Of a stretch of DNA of 64,000 nucleotides, positions 45,843-57,952 are shown in pieces; position 1 is the stretch's first letter, and each line of letters opens with the position of its first letter. The translations under genes were made by a program, and so were the position numbers. This DNA comes from Dallia pectoralis (lineage: Eukaryota; Chordata; Actinopteri; Esociformes; Umbridae): assembly GCA_029465975.1 (NCBI GenBank), contig CM055749.1, positions 16,247,470 to 16,311,469 of the forward strand. Reading direction: 5' to 3'. The notes beneath the pieces are model-generated. The model saw nothing but the letters and a program-made list of their open reading frames with translations. It made no database searches and had not been told where the DNA came from.

Positions 45843-47545
45843 TTCCCTATCAGGGAACTTCGAGCTGCGTGAAAACGCTATGGGAACGCTCTGCGTGAGT
45901 GCGTCATGAAGCACATGTGTAATCAGTCCAATGGCGTGACGGAACGTCACAGACGGGTGACGTCGCGACCAGGAAGTCATAAAAGCACCCCTAATTACCA
46001 GCACCTTCAGTTTTTTGTTGCTTCAGCAAGTGCATGTTGTGACAGTCCTCGCGGGTTTCTGCTATTACGTTGTTAATTCAGAAATTTTCTTTGCATTTAT
46101 GTACAAGAGTTCACCGCGATTATGGCAACCGAGCGGCGTTTCAGACAGTGTGCTTCTCCCTGCAACCGCTTTCTCACGGGCCGGGACACACATGTTCTGT
46201 GCGTAGTTTGTTTGGGAGAGGAGCATGCTCAGCTAGCCTTGGAAGAGGCTAGCTGTAAGCATTGCGACCGTCTCGCCATCCGTACACTTCGCTCTCGCCT
46301 GGCGCTTTTTCAGGAAAGCGGCTCGGTTCGCGTTCCCCGCGGTTCAGGTCCCGCCGCTGCCGAGGCACGGCGCCGACTGACGTCGTGGGGTTCGCAAGCG
46401 GATCTAGCATGCGGTTCCGAGACTGCTTCTTCATTTTCTCGGTCCTCGTCTGCTAGAGCCAGTGCCTCAGCTCGGGGTTCGGAAGCACCCGCGCGGGTTT
46501 CTTCCGCCCTGGGTGAGGCACCTTTTTCTCAGCCGTCCAGTTCTGAGGAAATGGAGGTTGAAAACCTCGAGGCGGAGGCTGAATTGTTGGTTCAGTCACC
46601 CGCGAACGAGGAGCTGCTGGAGGTACTCACCCGAGCTGTGGGAAAGCTCAACATCGAGTGGCCGGCTGACAGGCAGGAGTCTGCTTCAACCAGTAAGTTG
46701 AATGAACGATTCTTGCCCTCCCGTGCTTTACCTCCTCGCCGGTGTTTGCCTTTCTTCCCGGACCTCCACGCTGAGGTTCGAGAACTTCGTCAGGCGGCGG
46801 ATTTGTCTCTTTGTGCCACTAAGGAGACGGCCAAATCAGTGGGCCGTGCTATGGCAGCCTTGGTGGCTACGGAGAGGCATCTCTGGCTAAGCCTCTCTGA
46901 TATGAGAGATAGGGAGAAAGCCTTCCTTCTGGACGCGCCTCTTTCCCCCGACGGCCTCTTTGGCCCTGCTATTGGCTCGGTCGTCGAGAGGTTTCAGGAG
47001 GAGAGAAGGCAGGCGGCTGCCTTCCAGAAATTTCTCCCCCGTCGTAGCCGCGTCGCGGGGGCTGTCGGACGGGGGCAGCCCCGCCCGGCGCCGCGCATGG
47101 CACACCGGGCGCAGCAGAGAGTGAGTGTCGCTACTCGGGCGCCCCCACAGGATGAGTGGGCCGGGGGGCGACGCTCACAGGCGGGGCCTTCGAGGGGTAG
47201 GACAGTTCCGAGGCCTGTCGCTACATACTACTTCCCTGATAGGGAACATCTCCGGTTACGTATGTAACCTTAGTTCCCTGAGGGGAGCGAGACGCTGCGT
47301 GTCTGTGCCATACTCCCAGCATGCCCTTGGCACCTGCTTCAGCCCATCAGAAACTGAAGGTGCCGGTAATTAGGGGTGCTTTTATGACTTCCTGGTCGCG
47401 ACGTCACCCGTCTGTGACGTTCCGTCACGCCATTGGACTGATTACACATGTGCTTCATGACGCACTAACGCAGAGCGTTCCCATAGCGTTTTCACGCAGC
47501 GTCTCGTTCCCCTCAGGGAACTAAGGTTACATACGTAATTGGAGA
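45843..47545 (+). mobile_element. DIRS-like retrotransposon, internally deleted
   Basis: The left ~170 bp (45843-46011) reappear inverted at 47340-47521 with few changes. A further inverted pair (47250-47300 with 47492-47545) forms the nested terminal layout typical of DIRS elements. Only a gag-like ORF lies inside; reverse transcriptase and tyrosine recombinase are absent. The flanking host repeat is continuous on both sides (45660-45842 and 47690 on). Confidence 0.7.
46122..47267 (+). CDS. DIRS gag-like protein, shortened
   Basis: A 381-codon ORF from the ATG at 46122. The start is Cys/His-rich (CVVCLGEEHAQLALEEASC..C), then a Ser/Ala-rich linker. The conserved parts LPFFPDLHAEV, RAMAALVATERHLWLSLSDM and FQKFLPRRS follow, then a basic Arg/Gly-rich tail. 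These blocks match the gag of fish DIRS elements. The stretch normally found between PDLHAEV and the ELRQAADLSL block seems missing, so gag itself carries an in-frame deletion. The last ~15 codons read into the inverted repeat. It is intact as an ORF and may still be expressed. Confidence 0.65.
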   Translation: MATERRFRQCASPCNRFLTGRDTHVLCVVCLGEEHAQLALEEASCKHCDRLAIRTLRSRLALFQESGSVRVPRGSGPAAAEARRRLTSWGSQADLACGSETASSFSRSSSARASASARGSEAPARVSSALGEAPFSQPSSSEEMEVENLEAEAELLVQSPANEELLEVLTRAVGKLNIEWPADRQESASTSKLNERFLPSRALPPRRCLPFFPDLHAEVRELRQAADLSLCATKETAKSVGRAMAALVATERHLWLSLSDMRDREKAFLLDAPLSPDGLFGPAIGSVVERFQEERRQAAAFQKFLPRRSRVAGAVGRGQPRPAPRMAHRAQQRVSVATRAPPQDEWAGGRRSQAGPSRGRTVPRPVATYYFPDREHLRLRM

Positions 47546-48664
47546 CGTTCTCTGACACAAAGAGGTGATGGCAATATAGAAAGTTACGTAAACACGCACC
47601 TCATTTTGTATTATATTTTTTTTTGCTAAATTTAACAATGAAAGACATTACTTCCACACATGATTAAAGCAAGATTCAAGTCGTTTGGAGCAGCGGTTTG
47701 AGAGAAAACAATTTATGAAGGTTTTCCTAAATCTGGACTGTACAAGACATTCCATCATGGCAAATCTTATAGGTCCAAGAGGCTTTTTTGTTCATCATGG
47801 GAAGTAAGACATGTACGCCAAAGGGCATCCATTTTTAACATATGGGGCAGCGGGGCTGATCCCGAACACACAGAAATTAAGGAAAAATGAAAATTTACAT
47901 AGACACGCCCCTTTCGGCCATTTTGTTTTCAATTTCATTTTCTTAAATATCAAATTGAATGACAGTAATTCTACACATGTCAGCTATTTACTTGGTAATA
48001 TCTAATGATTACTTTGGAGTAATACATAATTCCCACCAATTGATGTTACGGGACTAATTATACTTGATAGCACCAACGTAATTCAGTCAATAGTATAAAT
48101 GTTCCGAGTTCGGTTACCCAAAAAACTTCAGCTGATTTGTAATTACCACAAAATATGTGCAGCTTTTTGCACACAAACTATTTTACTGCAGATACAGTCA
48201 AGTAAACTTATCAAACGAGATTACAAACATAGTTTAAATCGGCTATTAATGAAGCTTTCAAACACTTAAGCCACAACAACGATAATAGAAAATACTAGAC
48301 AGCACTAAGTACACATAAGAAACAGCGCTGTTCACTTCAGATTTCTCAAATGCATATTTTCTGATTGTTAAATATTGGGCACTATTTTAATCAGGAGAAT
48401 CTACTTTTAAAAAAAAGATATGACAAGCCAGTGGGCATTGCTGCCAAAGCACATTGGTTTCCTATGGTGAGAAGAGAGATGCCGGTCTTTTGTTTCAACT
48501 GGTTTTCATGTTAACTGGTGATATTCCAGATACGACGTTGGCGTGTTATAAGAAGGTAAATGTAGTTGATTGTATCGATGTCTGTTCAAAGTAATACAAA
48601 CTTCAATAAATCGTTCAAATGTTTGTAATTTAATCATAATCTTGTTTAATGTATTTGTAATTCA
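47546..48664. repeat. Decayed duplicated sequence, second copy
   Basis: 47690-47860 repeats 45660-45842, and 48025-48330 repeats 44735-45240. No gene is recognised. Confidence 0.6.
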
Positions 48665-48672
48665 GTTAATTC

Positions 48673-50943
48673 CAGAGGTGGATAGAGTACTGAAAAGCTG
48701 TACTCAAGTACAAGTAGTTGCTAAAATAATACTCAATTACAAGTAAAATACTGGTGTAAAAAATGTACTTAAGTAAAAGTACAAAGTACACCTCTCAAAA
48801 ATTACTGAAGTACTAATTACCTTTTAGCCTGTGATTTTTACTGAATAAACATCAAATCTATATAATCAAATCAGAAATATGAATGGATATATTGGCAATT
48901 TGTGCTTTATACAAATAAAGACATAGTACATGGTATTTTGACTGTTAAAATAATGTTAAATGATTTTTAAACATGAATAAACAGTATAAACTTTCACTGC
49001 AAACCAACAACTGGGCAAAGGCCTTAAACTCTAGGACATTTTACTTTCTGAACGTTTTGTTCAGTTTCAGCAGAAGCAGATTTTCAATGTTCACAGAGTC
49101 TATCCGGCTTTGGTTTGGATGTGAGAAGTAGACCAGCGCAGCTAAAAAGTAACTGCTGTCAGATATAATTTAGACATAACCTCCCATATTCATTTGTTTG
49201 TTTCAGAAAGTGGCATGTATATATAATAAGCCTTATCATTCTACCTTAAGCAAACCTATATAGCCTAGTGCCAAACCTATATAGCCTAGTGCCGAACCTA
49301 AACTATATAGCCTGGTGTCGAACCTAAACTATATAGCCTGGTGTCAAACCTAAACTATATGGCCTAGTGTCGAACCTACACTATAGCCTAGTGTCAAACC
49401 TAAACTATATAGCCTGGTGTCGAACCTAAACTATATAGCCTGGTGTCGAACCTAAAATATATACCCTAGTGAACCTAAACTATATAGCCTGGTGAACCAA
49501 AAATATATAGCCTAATGAACCTAAACTATATAGCCTGGTGTCGAACCTAAACTATATAGCCTGGTGTCGAACCTAAACTATATAGCCTGGTGTCAAACCT
49601 AAACTATATAGCCTGGTGTCGAACCTAAACTATATAGCCTGGTGTCAAACTTAAACTATATAGCCTGGTGTCGAACCTAAACTATATACCCTAGTGGACC
49701 TAAACTATATAGCCTAGTGTCGAACCTAAACTATACAGCCTAGTGTCGAACCAAAACTATGTAGCCTAGTGAACCTAAACTATATAGCCTGGTATCAAAC
49801 CTAAACTATATAGCCTAGTGAACCAAAACTATATAGCCTAGTGTCGAACCAAAACTATATAGCCTAGTGAACCTAAACTATATAGCCTAGTGTCGAACCT
49901 AAACTATATAGCCTAGTGAACCAAAACTATATAGCCTGGTATCGAACCTAAACTATATAGCCTAGTGAACCTAAACTATATAGCCTAGTGAACCAAAACT
50001 ATATAGCCTAGTGTCGAACCAAAACTATATAGCCTAGTGAACCAAAACTATATAGCCTAGTGTCGAACCAAAACTATATAGCCTAGTGAACCTAAACTAT
50101 ATAGCCTAGTGAACCTAAACTATATAGCCTAGTGAACCAAAACTATATAGCCTAGTGTCGAACCAAAACTATATAGCCTAGTGAACCTAAACTATATAGC
50201 CTAGTGTCGAACCTAAACTATATAGCCTAGTGAACCTAAACTATATAGCCTAGTGAACCTAAACTATATAGCCTAGTGAACCAAAACTATATAGCCTAGT
50301 GTCGAACCAAAACTATATAGCCTAATGAACCTAAACTATATAGCCTAGTGTCGAACCTAAACTATATAGCCTAGTGAACCAAAACTATATAGCCTGGTAT
50401 CGAACCTAAACTATATAGCCTAGTGAACCTAAACTATATAGCCTAGTGTCAAACCTAAACTATACAGCCTAGTGTCGAACCTAAACGCTACATTACGGTA
50501 CAATACAGAGTGAAGCATACGTACAATTGGTAAGTGACAAGGTTTTATGGCGTTCTAGTCTGCAACATACGAAACTTATAGGCTGATGTTACCGCTAATG
50601 CCACCTGGAGATTCAACCAGAAAACAAAATGTGTGTAAACGAGACCCCCGGTTTTCCCGGTCCGAATACAAGGGGTTTTATTGGCCAATCAGTTATTTCT
50701 ATTGGATACCCAATTGCTGGTCAAAGAATTTAATATTAATTTAATTCACATTGTACAAGTAGGCCTACTCGGTAACGAATGTGATTATTAAAGTAGCGAA
50801 AGTAGATTAATTAACTAATTTGTACTTAAGTACAAGTAAAATTACAGGCTTAAAAATGTACTCATAAAAGTACAAGTACACGAAAAAACGACTTAATTAC
50901 AGTAACGTGAGTAGTAGTAATTCGTTACTTCCACCTCCACCTG
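48673..50943. mobile_element. hAT element with an expanded internal satellite
   Basis: Ends cagaggtggatagagtact and ttacttccacctccacctg are inverted repeats. A perfect 8 bp duplication GTTAATTC flanks them (48665-48672 and 50944-50951). Both ends carry tacttaagtacaagtaaa subterminal motifs. There is no transposase. More than half of its 2.27 kb is the satellite listed separately. Confidence 0.85.
49250..50490. repeat. Satellite of ~21-25 bp units inside the hAT element
   Basis: About 50 units of the form ctatatagcctagtgaacc or tatagcctggtgtcgaacc are mixed. The two unit types differ by the presence of gtc and by agtg versus ggtg. Confidence 0.9.
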
Positions 50944-50951
50944 GTTAATTC

Positions 50952-52084
50952 AGCCTAGTCTGAGGTGTTTGTTGACGCCGCAGCACAAATGCAGAGTAAA
51001 GACCGCTATAGTATAACAAATTATTAACTTGTGATACATATAAACCATCAGATGATTTGTAATTACCACAGATATGTGCAGCTTGTTGCACACAAACTAT
51101 TTAATTGCAGATCATACAGTCAAGTAAACTTATCAAACTAGTAGGTTACAATCCTGAAACTGGTTAATTGTATCACAGAGATACCATTAGTTCAACTGCT
51201 ATTATCTGGACGCAAATACACTTAGTACGCATAAAACTACTAAACTCAAGATATCATAACAACGATAACACATTAATAAATGTTTGGAAAGTTTATATCA
51301 ACTTATATCAACTTGTCACTAATCACAACGGTTTATAAAAACATATAAATTATTTATTTATAAAAATAAGTCAATAAATGTGTCTTGTCCAAATCACTTG
51401 TTAAATCAGAAATGCAATCAAACTTAAACATTCAAAACATAAAGGCCCAAGAAAAGAAAATAGCCGGTAATATGCTTTCTAATTTGTCTAATCAAATGTC
51501 CAAATGGGGACGTCCTGCATGTAGCTCGGGTACGTTGTATCCTGTTAACAAAAATGGCGACTCCACCACCCAGGACGAAACAAAAAATAGTACCTGTACC
51601 CCAATGGGAATGTAGCCTCACACGTGCAGGATCAAAGGCAACAGCAGCGGGAGATATAAGGTAAGGAAGACACACCGGGCTGACAGGAAAACACACCGCA
51701 GATGCTCTAGGGAAAAGTCCCTACTCAGCCACGCTATCCGGCACCATCCGGGTCTTCTCTTTCGACCATCTCGCAGTTCCACACAGGTGGCAGTGGCGCA
51801 GTGGGTTGAGTCGGTTGTCTATCAATCGGATCTGTAAAGCGCTTTGGATAAAGCATTTACCATTTACCATTTATCCCAGTCCAAGCCGCTAGCTTGTTAG
51901 CAAAGTCTGAGGGAAATCCCTAGCCACTTAGTCACAGGCTATATTACACTACTTCGTATTGTAGTCTTGTCTGAGTAGTCCACCCAAATAGACATACTGT
52001 TTCCTATAAGAGTCCTGGTTTACTACTCTATTAAACTGGTGAATTACAATAACTCTGACATCTCATCTGTATCATTCCCCATCC
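50952..52084. other. Intervening sequence with a third decayed duplicate
   Basis: 51050-51300 is the third copy of the duplicated segment seen at 44735 and 48025. The ORF at 51385-51615 matches nothing I know. A SINE fragment is listed separately. Confidence 0.5.
51787..51875 (+). repeat. tRNA-derived SINE fragment
   Basis: The start gtggcgcagtgggttgag is like the A box of a tRNA promoter. The end tgtaaagcgctttggataaa is a tail found in many fish SINEs. The middle is missing. Confidence 0.5.
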
Positions 52085-52200
52085 ACCACGTTTCTCCCCT
52101 CACTCTTCTTCTTCTTCCCTCACTCTTCTTCTTCGTTTAATGGCAGATCGCAAACAACTTAAAGGTGCGCTGGAGTGTGAGGCCGGTCATGGCCTCCCTG

Positions 52201-53244
52201 CTATATCCTTCTGTACAGCCCTGTGTTCCAGAGAAAAAGAAATAATGCCTTCATTACTGCCTCCTTCCCTTTTCCACCCCCAAGCACCCCACCTAAGTTC
52301 CAACCCCGCTTAGTCTCCCTAACATTACCATACATAACCTCCCTATCCATATCATACCTCCCACAGACAAACAGCACATGCTCAACCGTTTCCTCCACCT
52401 CACACCTATCACACAAACCTGTGTCATGTTTTGCCACAACTCTCAATGTGCCATTCAACCCTGTGTGCCCATACCTTAACCTACTCCACACCACCTCTTG
52501 CCTTCTACATCCTATCATGCCCACAACCTCCCTCACTGACCTATGTATACCCCGGAAGTGCCTGCCTTTACCACCTTCACCCCACTGTCTGTCCCACACT
52601 GCAATCCCTGCTTCTCGAATCAACGACTTAACCTCCCTGCGCCCCAACGCCACCCTGACATCCACCTCAGTCCTCCTTACAGCACTCTTTGCCACCAAGT
52701 CAGCCTCCTCATTACCCTCCACTCCAGCATGAGCGGGAACCCAACAAAACCTCACCACTACCCCCTGTCTCTACAACCCCAGCAATATCCCCATCATTTC
52801 ACCCAGTATGTCCTCCCTATCAGACCTACCATCCATTACACTACTCAACACTGCTGCTGTGTCTGAACATATCACCACCCTACATGGTGCCACATCCTCC
52901 ACCCATCTCAACCCAATGATCACAGCCACCATCTCTGCTGTATACACCGACACATTATCAGTGACTCTTTGACAGACACTCACATTGAACTCAGGGACAT
53001 GCACTCCTGCACCCACTCTACCACCATTCACTACCTTAGACCCATCAGTATACACCCTTACAAACCCATAAAAATGTTTGCAGACATACCTCTCCACACA
53101 CACACTCACGTCCCCCTCTCCCCACTCCCTCCTCTCCAGCATCATGCCCACATCCACACTTGGCGTCGGAAACATCCACGGAGGGATAGGCCCTAATGCA
53201 ATCGCCGGCCCTACCTCTATCCCCTCCAAGCCGTACTCTATCAC
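52201..53244 (-). pseudogene. LINE RNase H domain and C-terminus
   Basis: The frame 53244-52771 carries the first half of RNase H (VYTDGSKVVNGGRVGAGV, then YTAEMVAVIIGLRW and CSDTAAVL). The frame 52758-52201 carries the second half (VPAHAGVEGNEEADLVAK) and a C-terminal Cys/His motif (CDRCEVEETVEHVLFVC). The catalytic Asp, Glu and Asp positions are present. A small break lies at 52758-52771. Confidence 0.8.
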
Positions 53245-54206
53245 TTTCTATCACTTTTAGCACACCCCTTCAACCTGACCCAATACGCCAGTGCCAACTT
53301 GTCCCTCCTCAAGCTCAATGGCAAATCCCCTGTGTCCACCTGCAACACCACCACCGCAGTGGTCCTGATAGCCCCCACACATAACCTTAGTGCTCGTGAT
53401 TGCACCCTGTCCAATCTCTGTAGTACCGTCTTGGCCGCAGCACCATAAATAAAACACCCATAGTCCATTGTGGATCTAACCAGTGCCTGATACATACACA
53501 ACAGTGTCTTCCTATCTGCTCCCCAATCTACACCTGCCACTGCCCTCATCAGATTCAGCACCTTCCTACACTTCTGCTCTATAAACTCCACATGTCTCCT
53601 CCACGTAAGCCTCTCATCAAACCACAACCCCAAATATTTAAACTATAACACCCTTCCTAATTCCTGTCCATACATATATAACATAACCTCACCCACCATC
53701 CGACTAGAGTACACCATGAAACAAGATTTAGCCACTGACATCCTAAAACCCCATGTCTTGGACCAGTCTTCCACCACACGCACCGCCTCTTGCATCTTCC
53801 TCATCACAAACTTCTCATTCCTGCCTCTCTTCCACAATGCCCCATCATCTGCATACAGTGCCACACCCATACCTCTCCCTACATCCCTAAACACATCATC
53901 AATCATTATTGTAAACAAGACAGAGCTAATGACACTGCCCTGTGGGGTACCATTTACAACCTCATACCTCCCTGACAATATCGTCCCAACCCTCACCTGT
54001 ATGTACCTATCAAACAAGAAATCCAGAATCCAATTATACATTCGGCCCTTAACACCCAATGCACTCAACTTAATTAATACCCCCTCCCTCCACATAGTAT
54101 CATACGCCTTCTCTATATCAAAGTACACCACCACCATCTTCTCCTTCATTGGAAGTGCCTTGGCAATCTCAGTACTAACCACCACCAGTGCATCCATACC
54201 CAGCAA
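53241..54206 (-). pseudogene. LINE reverse transcriptase, one break
   Basis: The frame 54206-53643 holds VVVYFDIEKAYDTMWREG, VNGTPQGSVISSVLF and the catalytic YADDGALW. The frame 53633-53241 continues with GLWFDERLTWRRHVEF and YQALVRSTMDYGCFIYG. A short break separates them at 53635-53643. The N-terminal fingers and the endonuclease are absent because the copy is 5'-truncated. Confidence 0.8.
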
Positions 54207-54440
54207 ACATTAGACATCTAATCGACGTGCAGATCATGTCTAAATCGCGTCGGTCCGTCGAAGACCAATTCTGAACGTCTATACGGCGTGTAAACTAGGT
54301 CTGTTTTTTGACGTCTAAACATGACCCGACTTGCACGTGAATATGCCGTTCAACATTTCGACGTCGCTTTTTGGGACGTCATTTGGACGTCTTAAACCGG
54401 TGCGGGATTGACATCAGTGATAGTTCATTTTTTGACAAAT
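54207..54440. repeat. Unclassified repeat rich in acgtc/gacgt words
   Basis: The stretch begins cagcaaacattagacatct and contains many gacgt/acgtc words up to gcgggattgacatcag. It resembles an abundant kind of fish interspersed repeat but I cannot name the family. It abuts the broken end of the LINE. Confidence 0.4.
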
Positions 54441-55945
54441 TTGTCATTCAAGATGATTTGTGATTAAACATTATTTCTTATACGAGTACATTCGATTTTG
54501 TTATTTTACATTTTCCCGTTTTCCCTCTACTGATTTATTTCATGTTTTTAAAACTAATTAATTAATGAATTTATTTATGCATGTATTTTTGGGAATGCAA
54601 TTTAAATTATTTCAACCAGGCAGTACGTTGTCTTAACCCAACCAGTACACCACTCTGATTGGCTAAGGCAGCTCCGACCCAAGCAGTAAACGCAACTCTG
54701 ATTGGCCAAGGCCAACGAGGAAGAAAAAGATACATTGGCTGATGCAACACAACAGGCAGTTGGCACACATATTTGAATCGGCACGCATTTGCGACAGCAT
54801 TTGGGTTCGAGAAAATATCAATATTAAACCCCCGGCTTGCACTCAGTTAAAGGTAAGTTCCTTCATGTTAGTTCATTTTATGTTTATTCATGTATAATGT
54901 TCGCTGTGTTTGCTTTGTTGTCTTCTTACACCGTCTTAGCCTGTTGGGGCTACAATTAGCATTGCATCTATTCCCATCAGCTAATGTAGCTAAACATTGC
55001 CCATAGCTAAACTTGAATTGGAAATACTTTTGAAAACGACCATTGTGCCTAAAGATATTCACGTTAACGTAATATGTAACGTGCAGCTCGGTCGCTAAGT
55101 TACCAACTACTGGCTGGTAGCTAACCTGGTAGCTAACTAGCCTAGATACAACTAGCCTAGTGCTTATCTCAATACAAATTAGCCTCGTGTTCCGGACATG
55201 GCCATGTCCAGCTATGAGGTCGCCGAGGTCCGAACATCCTGTATTTTTTTATACAAAAAGTAATATTTGAGGCGACATTTGTATTTTAACATAACGTCTT
55301 CTCAGAGAAAACACATGGCAGGCTACATTCATGCAGCCACTGATTCAAATTTGGCTTTTACAATACCCTTTTTTAGAATTTTAGTTTTGAATGGTCATGC
55401 ATCATATGCTATAGTTTATCTTAATTCACTATAGGGTTTTAGTTGTTTACATAGTCAAGAGAACAAAGCTGTTCTTGTAGGCAAACGCCACTATTGTGCG
55501 AGTATTGTGTTGTGAAGGTGTAGTTGGGTGTTATTAAACCAGTTTTTTCTTTCTATCAGGTTCAGTGTTTTTATTTTGGACGTGTAGGGAGGTGTCCTGC
55601 AAGGTAAGTGTTGTGACCTCATCTTCCTTCCATTCACACATGCACCAGTCAAATTAAACTAAACTAACAGACACACGGCTGTGTTTACAGATGGCTAAGA
55701 AGATGAGGGTCTGGCGAAAACGTCAAAAAGTGCTCAATCTACTTCTCCAGGGATCTGACACTGATGACAGGCCAAGGCATCGGCCCCCAATGACAGACAT
55801 AGGCATGGTGAGTTGTCTAAAGATAGCAGTGTTCATCAAAACACTTTGAAATTCAGTGATTAGTATTAATGAACCCCTAATCGCTGCAATATTACCGATG
55901 TATTTTTTCTCTTCTAATGCTGCACAAATCTCTTGAATGTTGTAT

Positions 55946-56220
55946 TGTAACCAGGTAGTGATAGGCATGACCATGTGATCTGGCCCCGCCCCTAGCTGAT
56001 CAAGAGGTTAAAGGTTGGCAGGAAGGGCTGTTTGTTTGGTGTGTGCTCGAATCACTGGTTGAGCAGCGAGGCGCTGTGTCAATGCACGTTACCTGGTACT
56101 TGGCCTATGTCACTGTTTTATGTAGATGTATTCAAATAAAATCTGTTTTATAACCAAGCTTACCCTAGTCTGTGCCTCTGTTAAGTAGGGCGAACCTTAG
56201 TACACTGTGTAGAGGTTACA
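55946..56220 (+). repeat. 5' LTR of the TRIM-like element
   Basis: TG...CA ends; AATAAA at about 56135. It matches 57953-58228. Confidence 0.9.
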
Positions 56221-56285
56221 GTTTGGCGCTGAGAGCAGGGTATTTGGTACACAGACACATAGGAAGGTTAGTGGTAAAACAGTGA

Positions 56286-56657
56286 CATAGGCTGAAGAGG
56301 AGGCGGCCATCAGGAAGCAGGTGTGCTGTTGCCAAGGAGGGAACCAACCGCAGTGAGCTGGAGGAAGAGCTCAGAAACCTGAAGGAGAGGCTTGGATTGG
56401 AAAAGGCTGAGATGGACAAACTCAAATGTGACAATGATGAATTGACTACTCTTTTACTCAATGCAGAGAAGACACTGCCCTCTGCTTCATCCCTTGAATC
56501 GTCAAATCCCGGACAGACTGCTTCACCCAGGCGTCCATCTAAAGCTTCTGGAAGTGGGGTATATGGTGGAAGTAGCATGTATGCCGAGGGGAAAGAATCT
56601 GTGTATTTTCTGGACACAAATGTACAGTTTCAGTTTATGACTGGTTTGATTAAATAA
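56286..56657 (+). pseudogene. Coiled-coil ORF remnant in the TRIM-like element
   Basis: An open frame without an upstream ATG reads SELEEELRNLKERLGLEKAE and further heptads, followed by a Ser/Pro-rich stretch. It may be the remains of a gag-type or captured coiled-coil protein. The function is unknown. It ends just before the satellite. Confidence 0.4.
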
Positions 56658-56721
56658 CACATGTTCTGAGCTCTAAATATGCTACAAAGATCATGATGCT
56701 GAATTCTATATTTAAGATCCT

Positions 56722-57722
56722 TTGGAAGGTGTGCCCGGCAGTAGATGTCATGTTGGAAGGTGTGCCCGGCAGTAGGTGTCATGTTGGAAGGTGTGTCCGG
56801 CAGTAGAAGCCATGTTGGAAGGTGTGCCCGGCAGTAGATGCCATGTTGGAAGGTGTGCCCGGCAGTAGATGCCATGTTGGAAGGTGTGCCCGGCAGTAGA
56901 TGCCATGTTGGAAGGTGTGCCCGGCAGTAGATGCCATGTTGGAAGGTGTGCCCGGCAGTAGATGCTATGTTGGAAGGTGTGCCCGGCAGTAGATGCCATG
57001 TTGGAAGGTGTGCCCGGCAGTAGATGCCATGTTGGAAGGTGTGCCCGGCAGTAGATGCCATGTTGGAAGGTGTGCCCAGCAGTAGATGTCGGAAGGTGTG
57101 CCCGGCAGTAGATGTCGGAAGGTGTGCCCGGCAGTAGATGTCGGAAGGTGTGCCCGGCAGTAGATGTCGGAAGGTGTGCCCGGCAGTAGATGTCGGAAGG
57201 TGTGCCCGGCAGTAGATGTCGGAAGGTGTGCCCGGCAGTAGATGTCGGAAGGTGTGCCCGGCAGTAGATGTCGGAAGGTGTGCCCGGCTGTAGATGTCGG
57301 AAGGTGTGCCCGGCAGTAGATGTCGGAAGGTGTGCCCAACAGTAGATGTCGGAAGGTGTGCCCGGCAGTAGATGTCATGTCGGAAGGTGTGCCCGGCAGT
57401 AGATGTCATGTCGGAAGGTGTGCCCGGCAGTTGATGTCGGAAGGTGTGCCTGGCAGTTGATGTCGGAAGGTGTGCCCGGCAGTAGATGTCATGTCGGAAG
57501 GTGTGCCCGGCAGTAGATGTCATGTCGGAAGGTGTGCCCGGCAGTTGATGTCGGAAGGTGTGCCTGGCAGTTGATGTCGGAAGGTGTGCCCGGCAGTAGA
57601 TGTCATGTCGGAAGGTGTGCCCGGCAGTAGATGTCATGTCGGAAGGTGTGCCCGGCAGTTGATGTCATGTTGGAAGGTGTGCCCGGCAGTTGATGTCATG
57701 TTGGAAGGTGTGCCCGACAGAC
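56722..57722. repeat. Satellite of 25 and 31 bp units inside the TRIM-like element
   Basis: The unit ggaaggtgtgcccggcagta followed by gatgccatgtt (31 bp) fills 56722-57060. A 25-26 bp form ending gatgtc fills most of 57060-57660. It is open on the minus strand for 335 codons purely because of periodicity. Confidence 0.9.
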
Positions 57723-57952
57723 AGTCATTAGAGTCATCGTAAAGCGACGTAGAGTTGCCATGGCAATATGACCAGCACATCTTCGTGTAGGACCAGTAGA
57801 GGTTAGATAAATAAATGAGCTTTGTTTCCGTGCCTTTGAACCTATGTTTACCATCCTAACCTCCAGTGTCGGCAGGAACCGGCAGGAACCGGTGTAGGGT
57901 TGATTTATGTTTACTAATCATCGGGACGATGATCACATTTGGGAGGGGTGAC

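Larger units (their letters stand above)
52085..54206 (-). mobile_element. LINE with RNase H (I/Nimb-like), 5'-truncated, minus strand
   Basis: The 3' tail is at 52085-52140 (cattaaacgaagaagaag on the minus strand). The element loses its 5' end at about 54206, within the reverse transcriptase. Clade placement rests on the RNase H domain after the reverse transcriptase and on the tail, so it is tentative. Confidence 0.7.

Noticed and set aside
51385..51615. 76-codon ORF
   Set aside because: No family resemblance; lies in decayed repeat sequence.
51787..51875. Possible tRNA gene
   Set aside because: A-box-like start only; no cloverleaf, and the end is a SINE tail.
52223..53260. Plus-strand ORFs up to 169 codons
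   Set aside because: Antisense of the LINE RNase H region; Ser/Thr/Pro-rich as expected of a shadow frame.
56630..57637. 335-codon minus-strand ORF and its shorter shadows
   Set aside because: Open only because the 25/31 bp satellite lacks stops in that frame.
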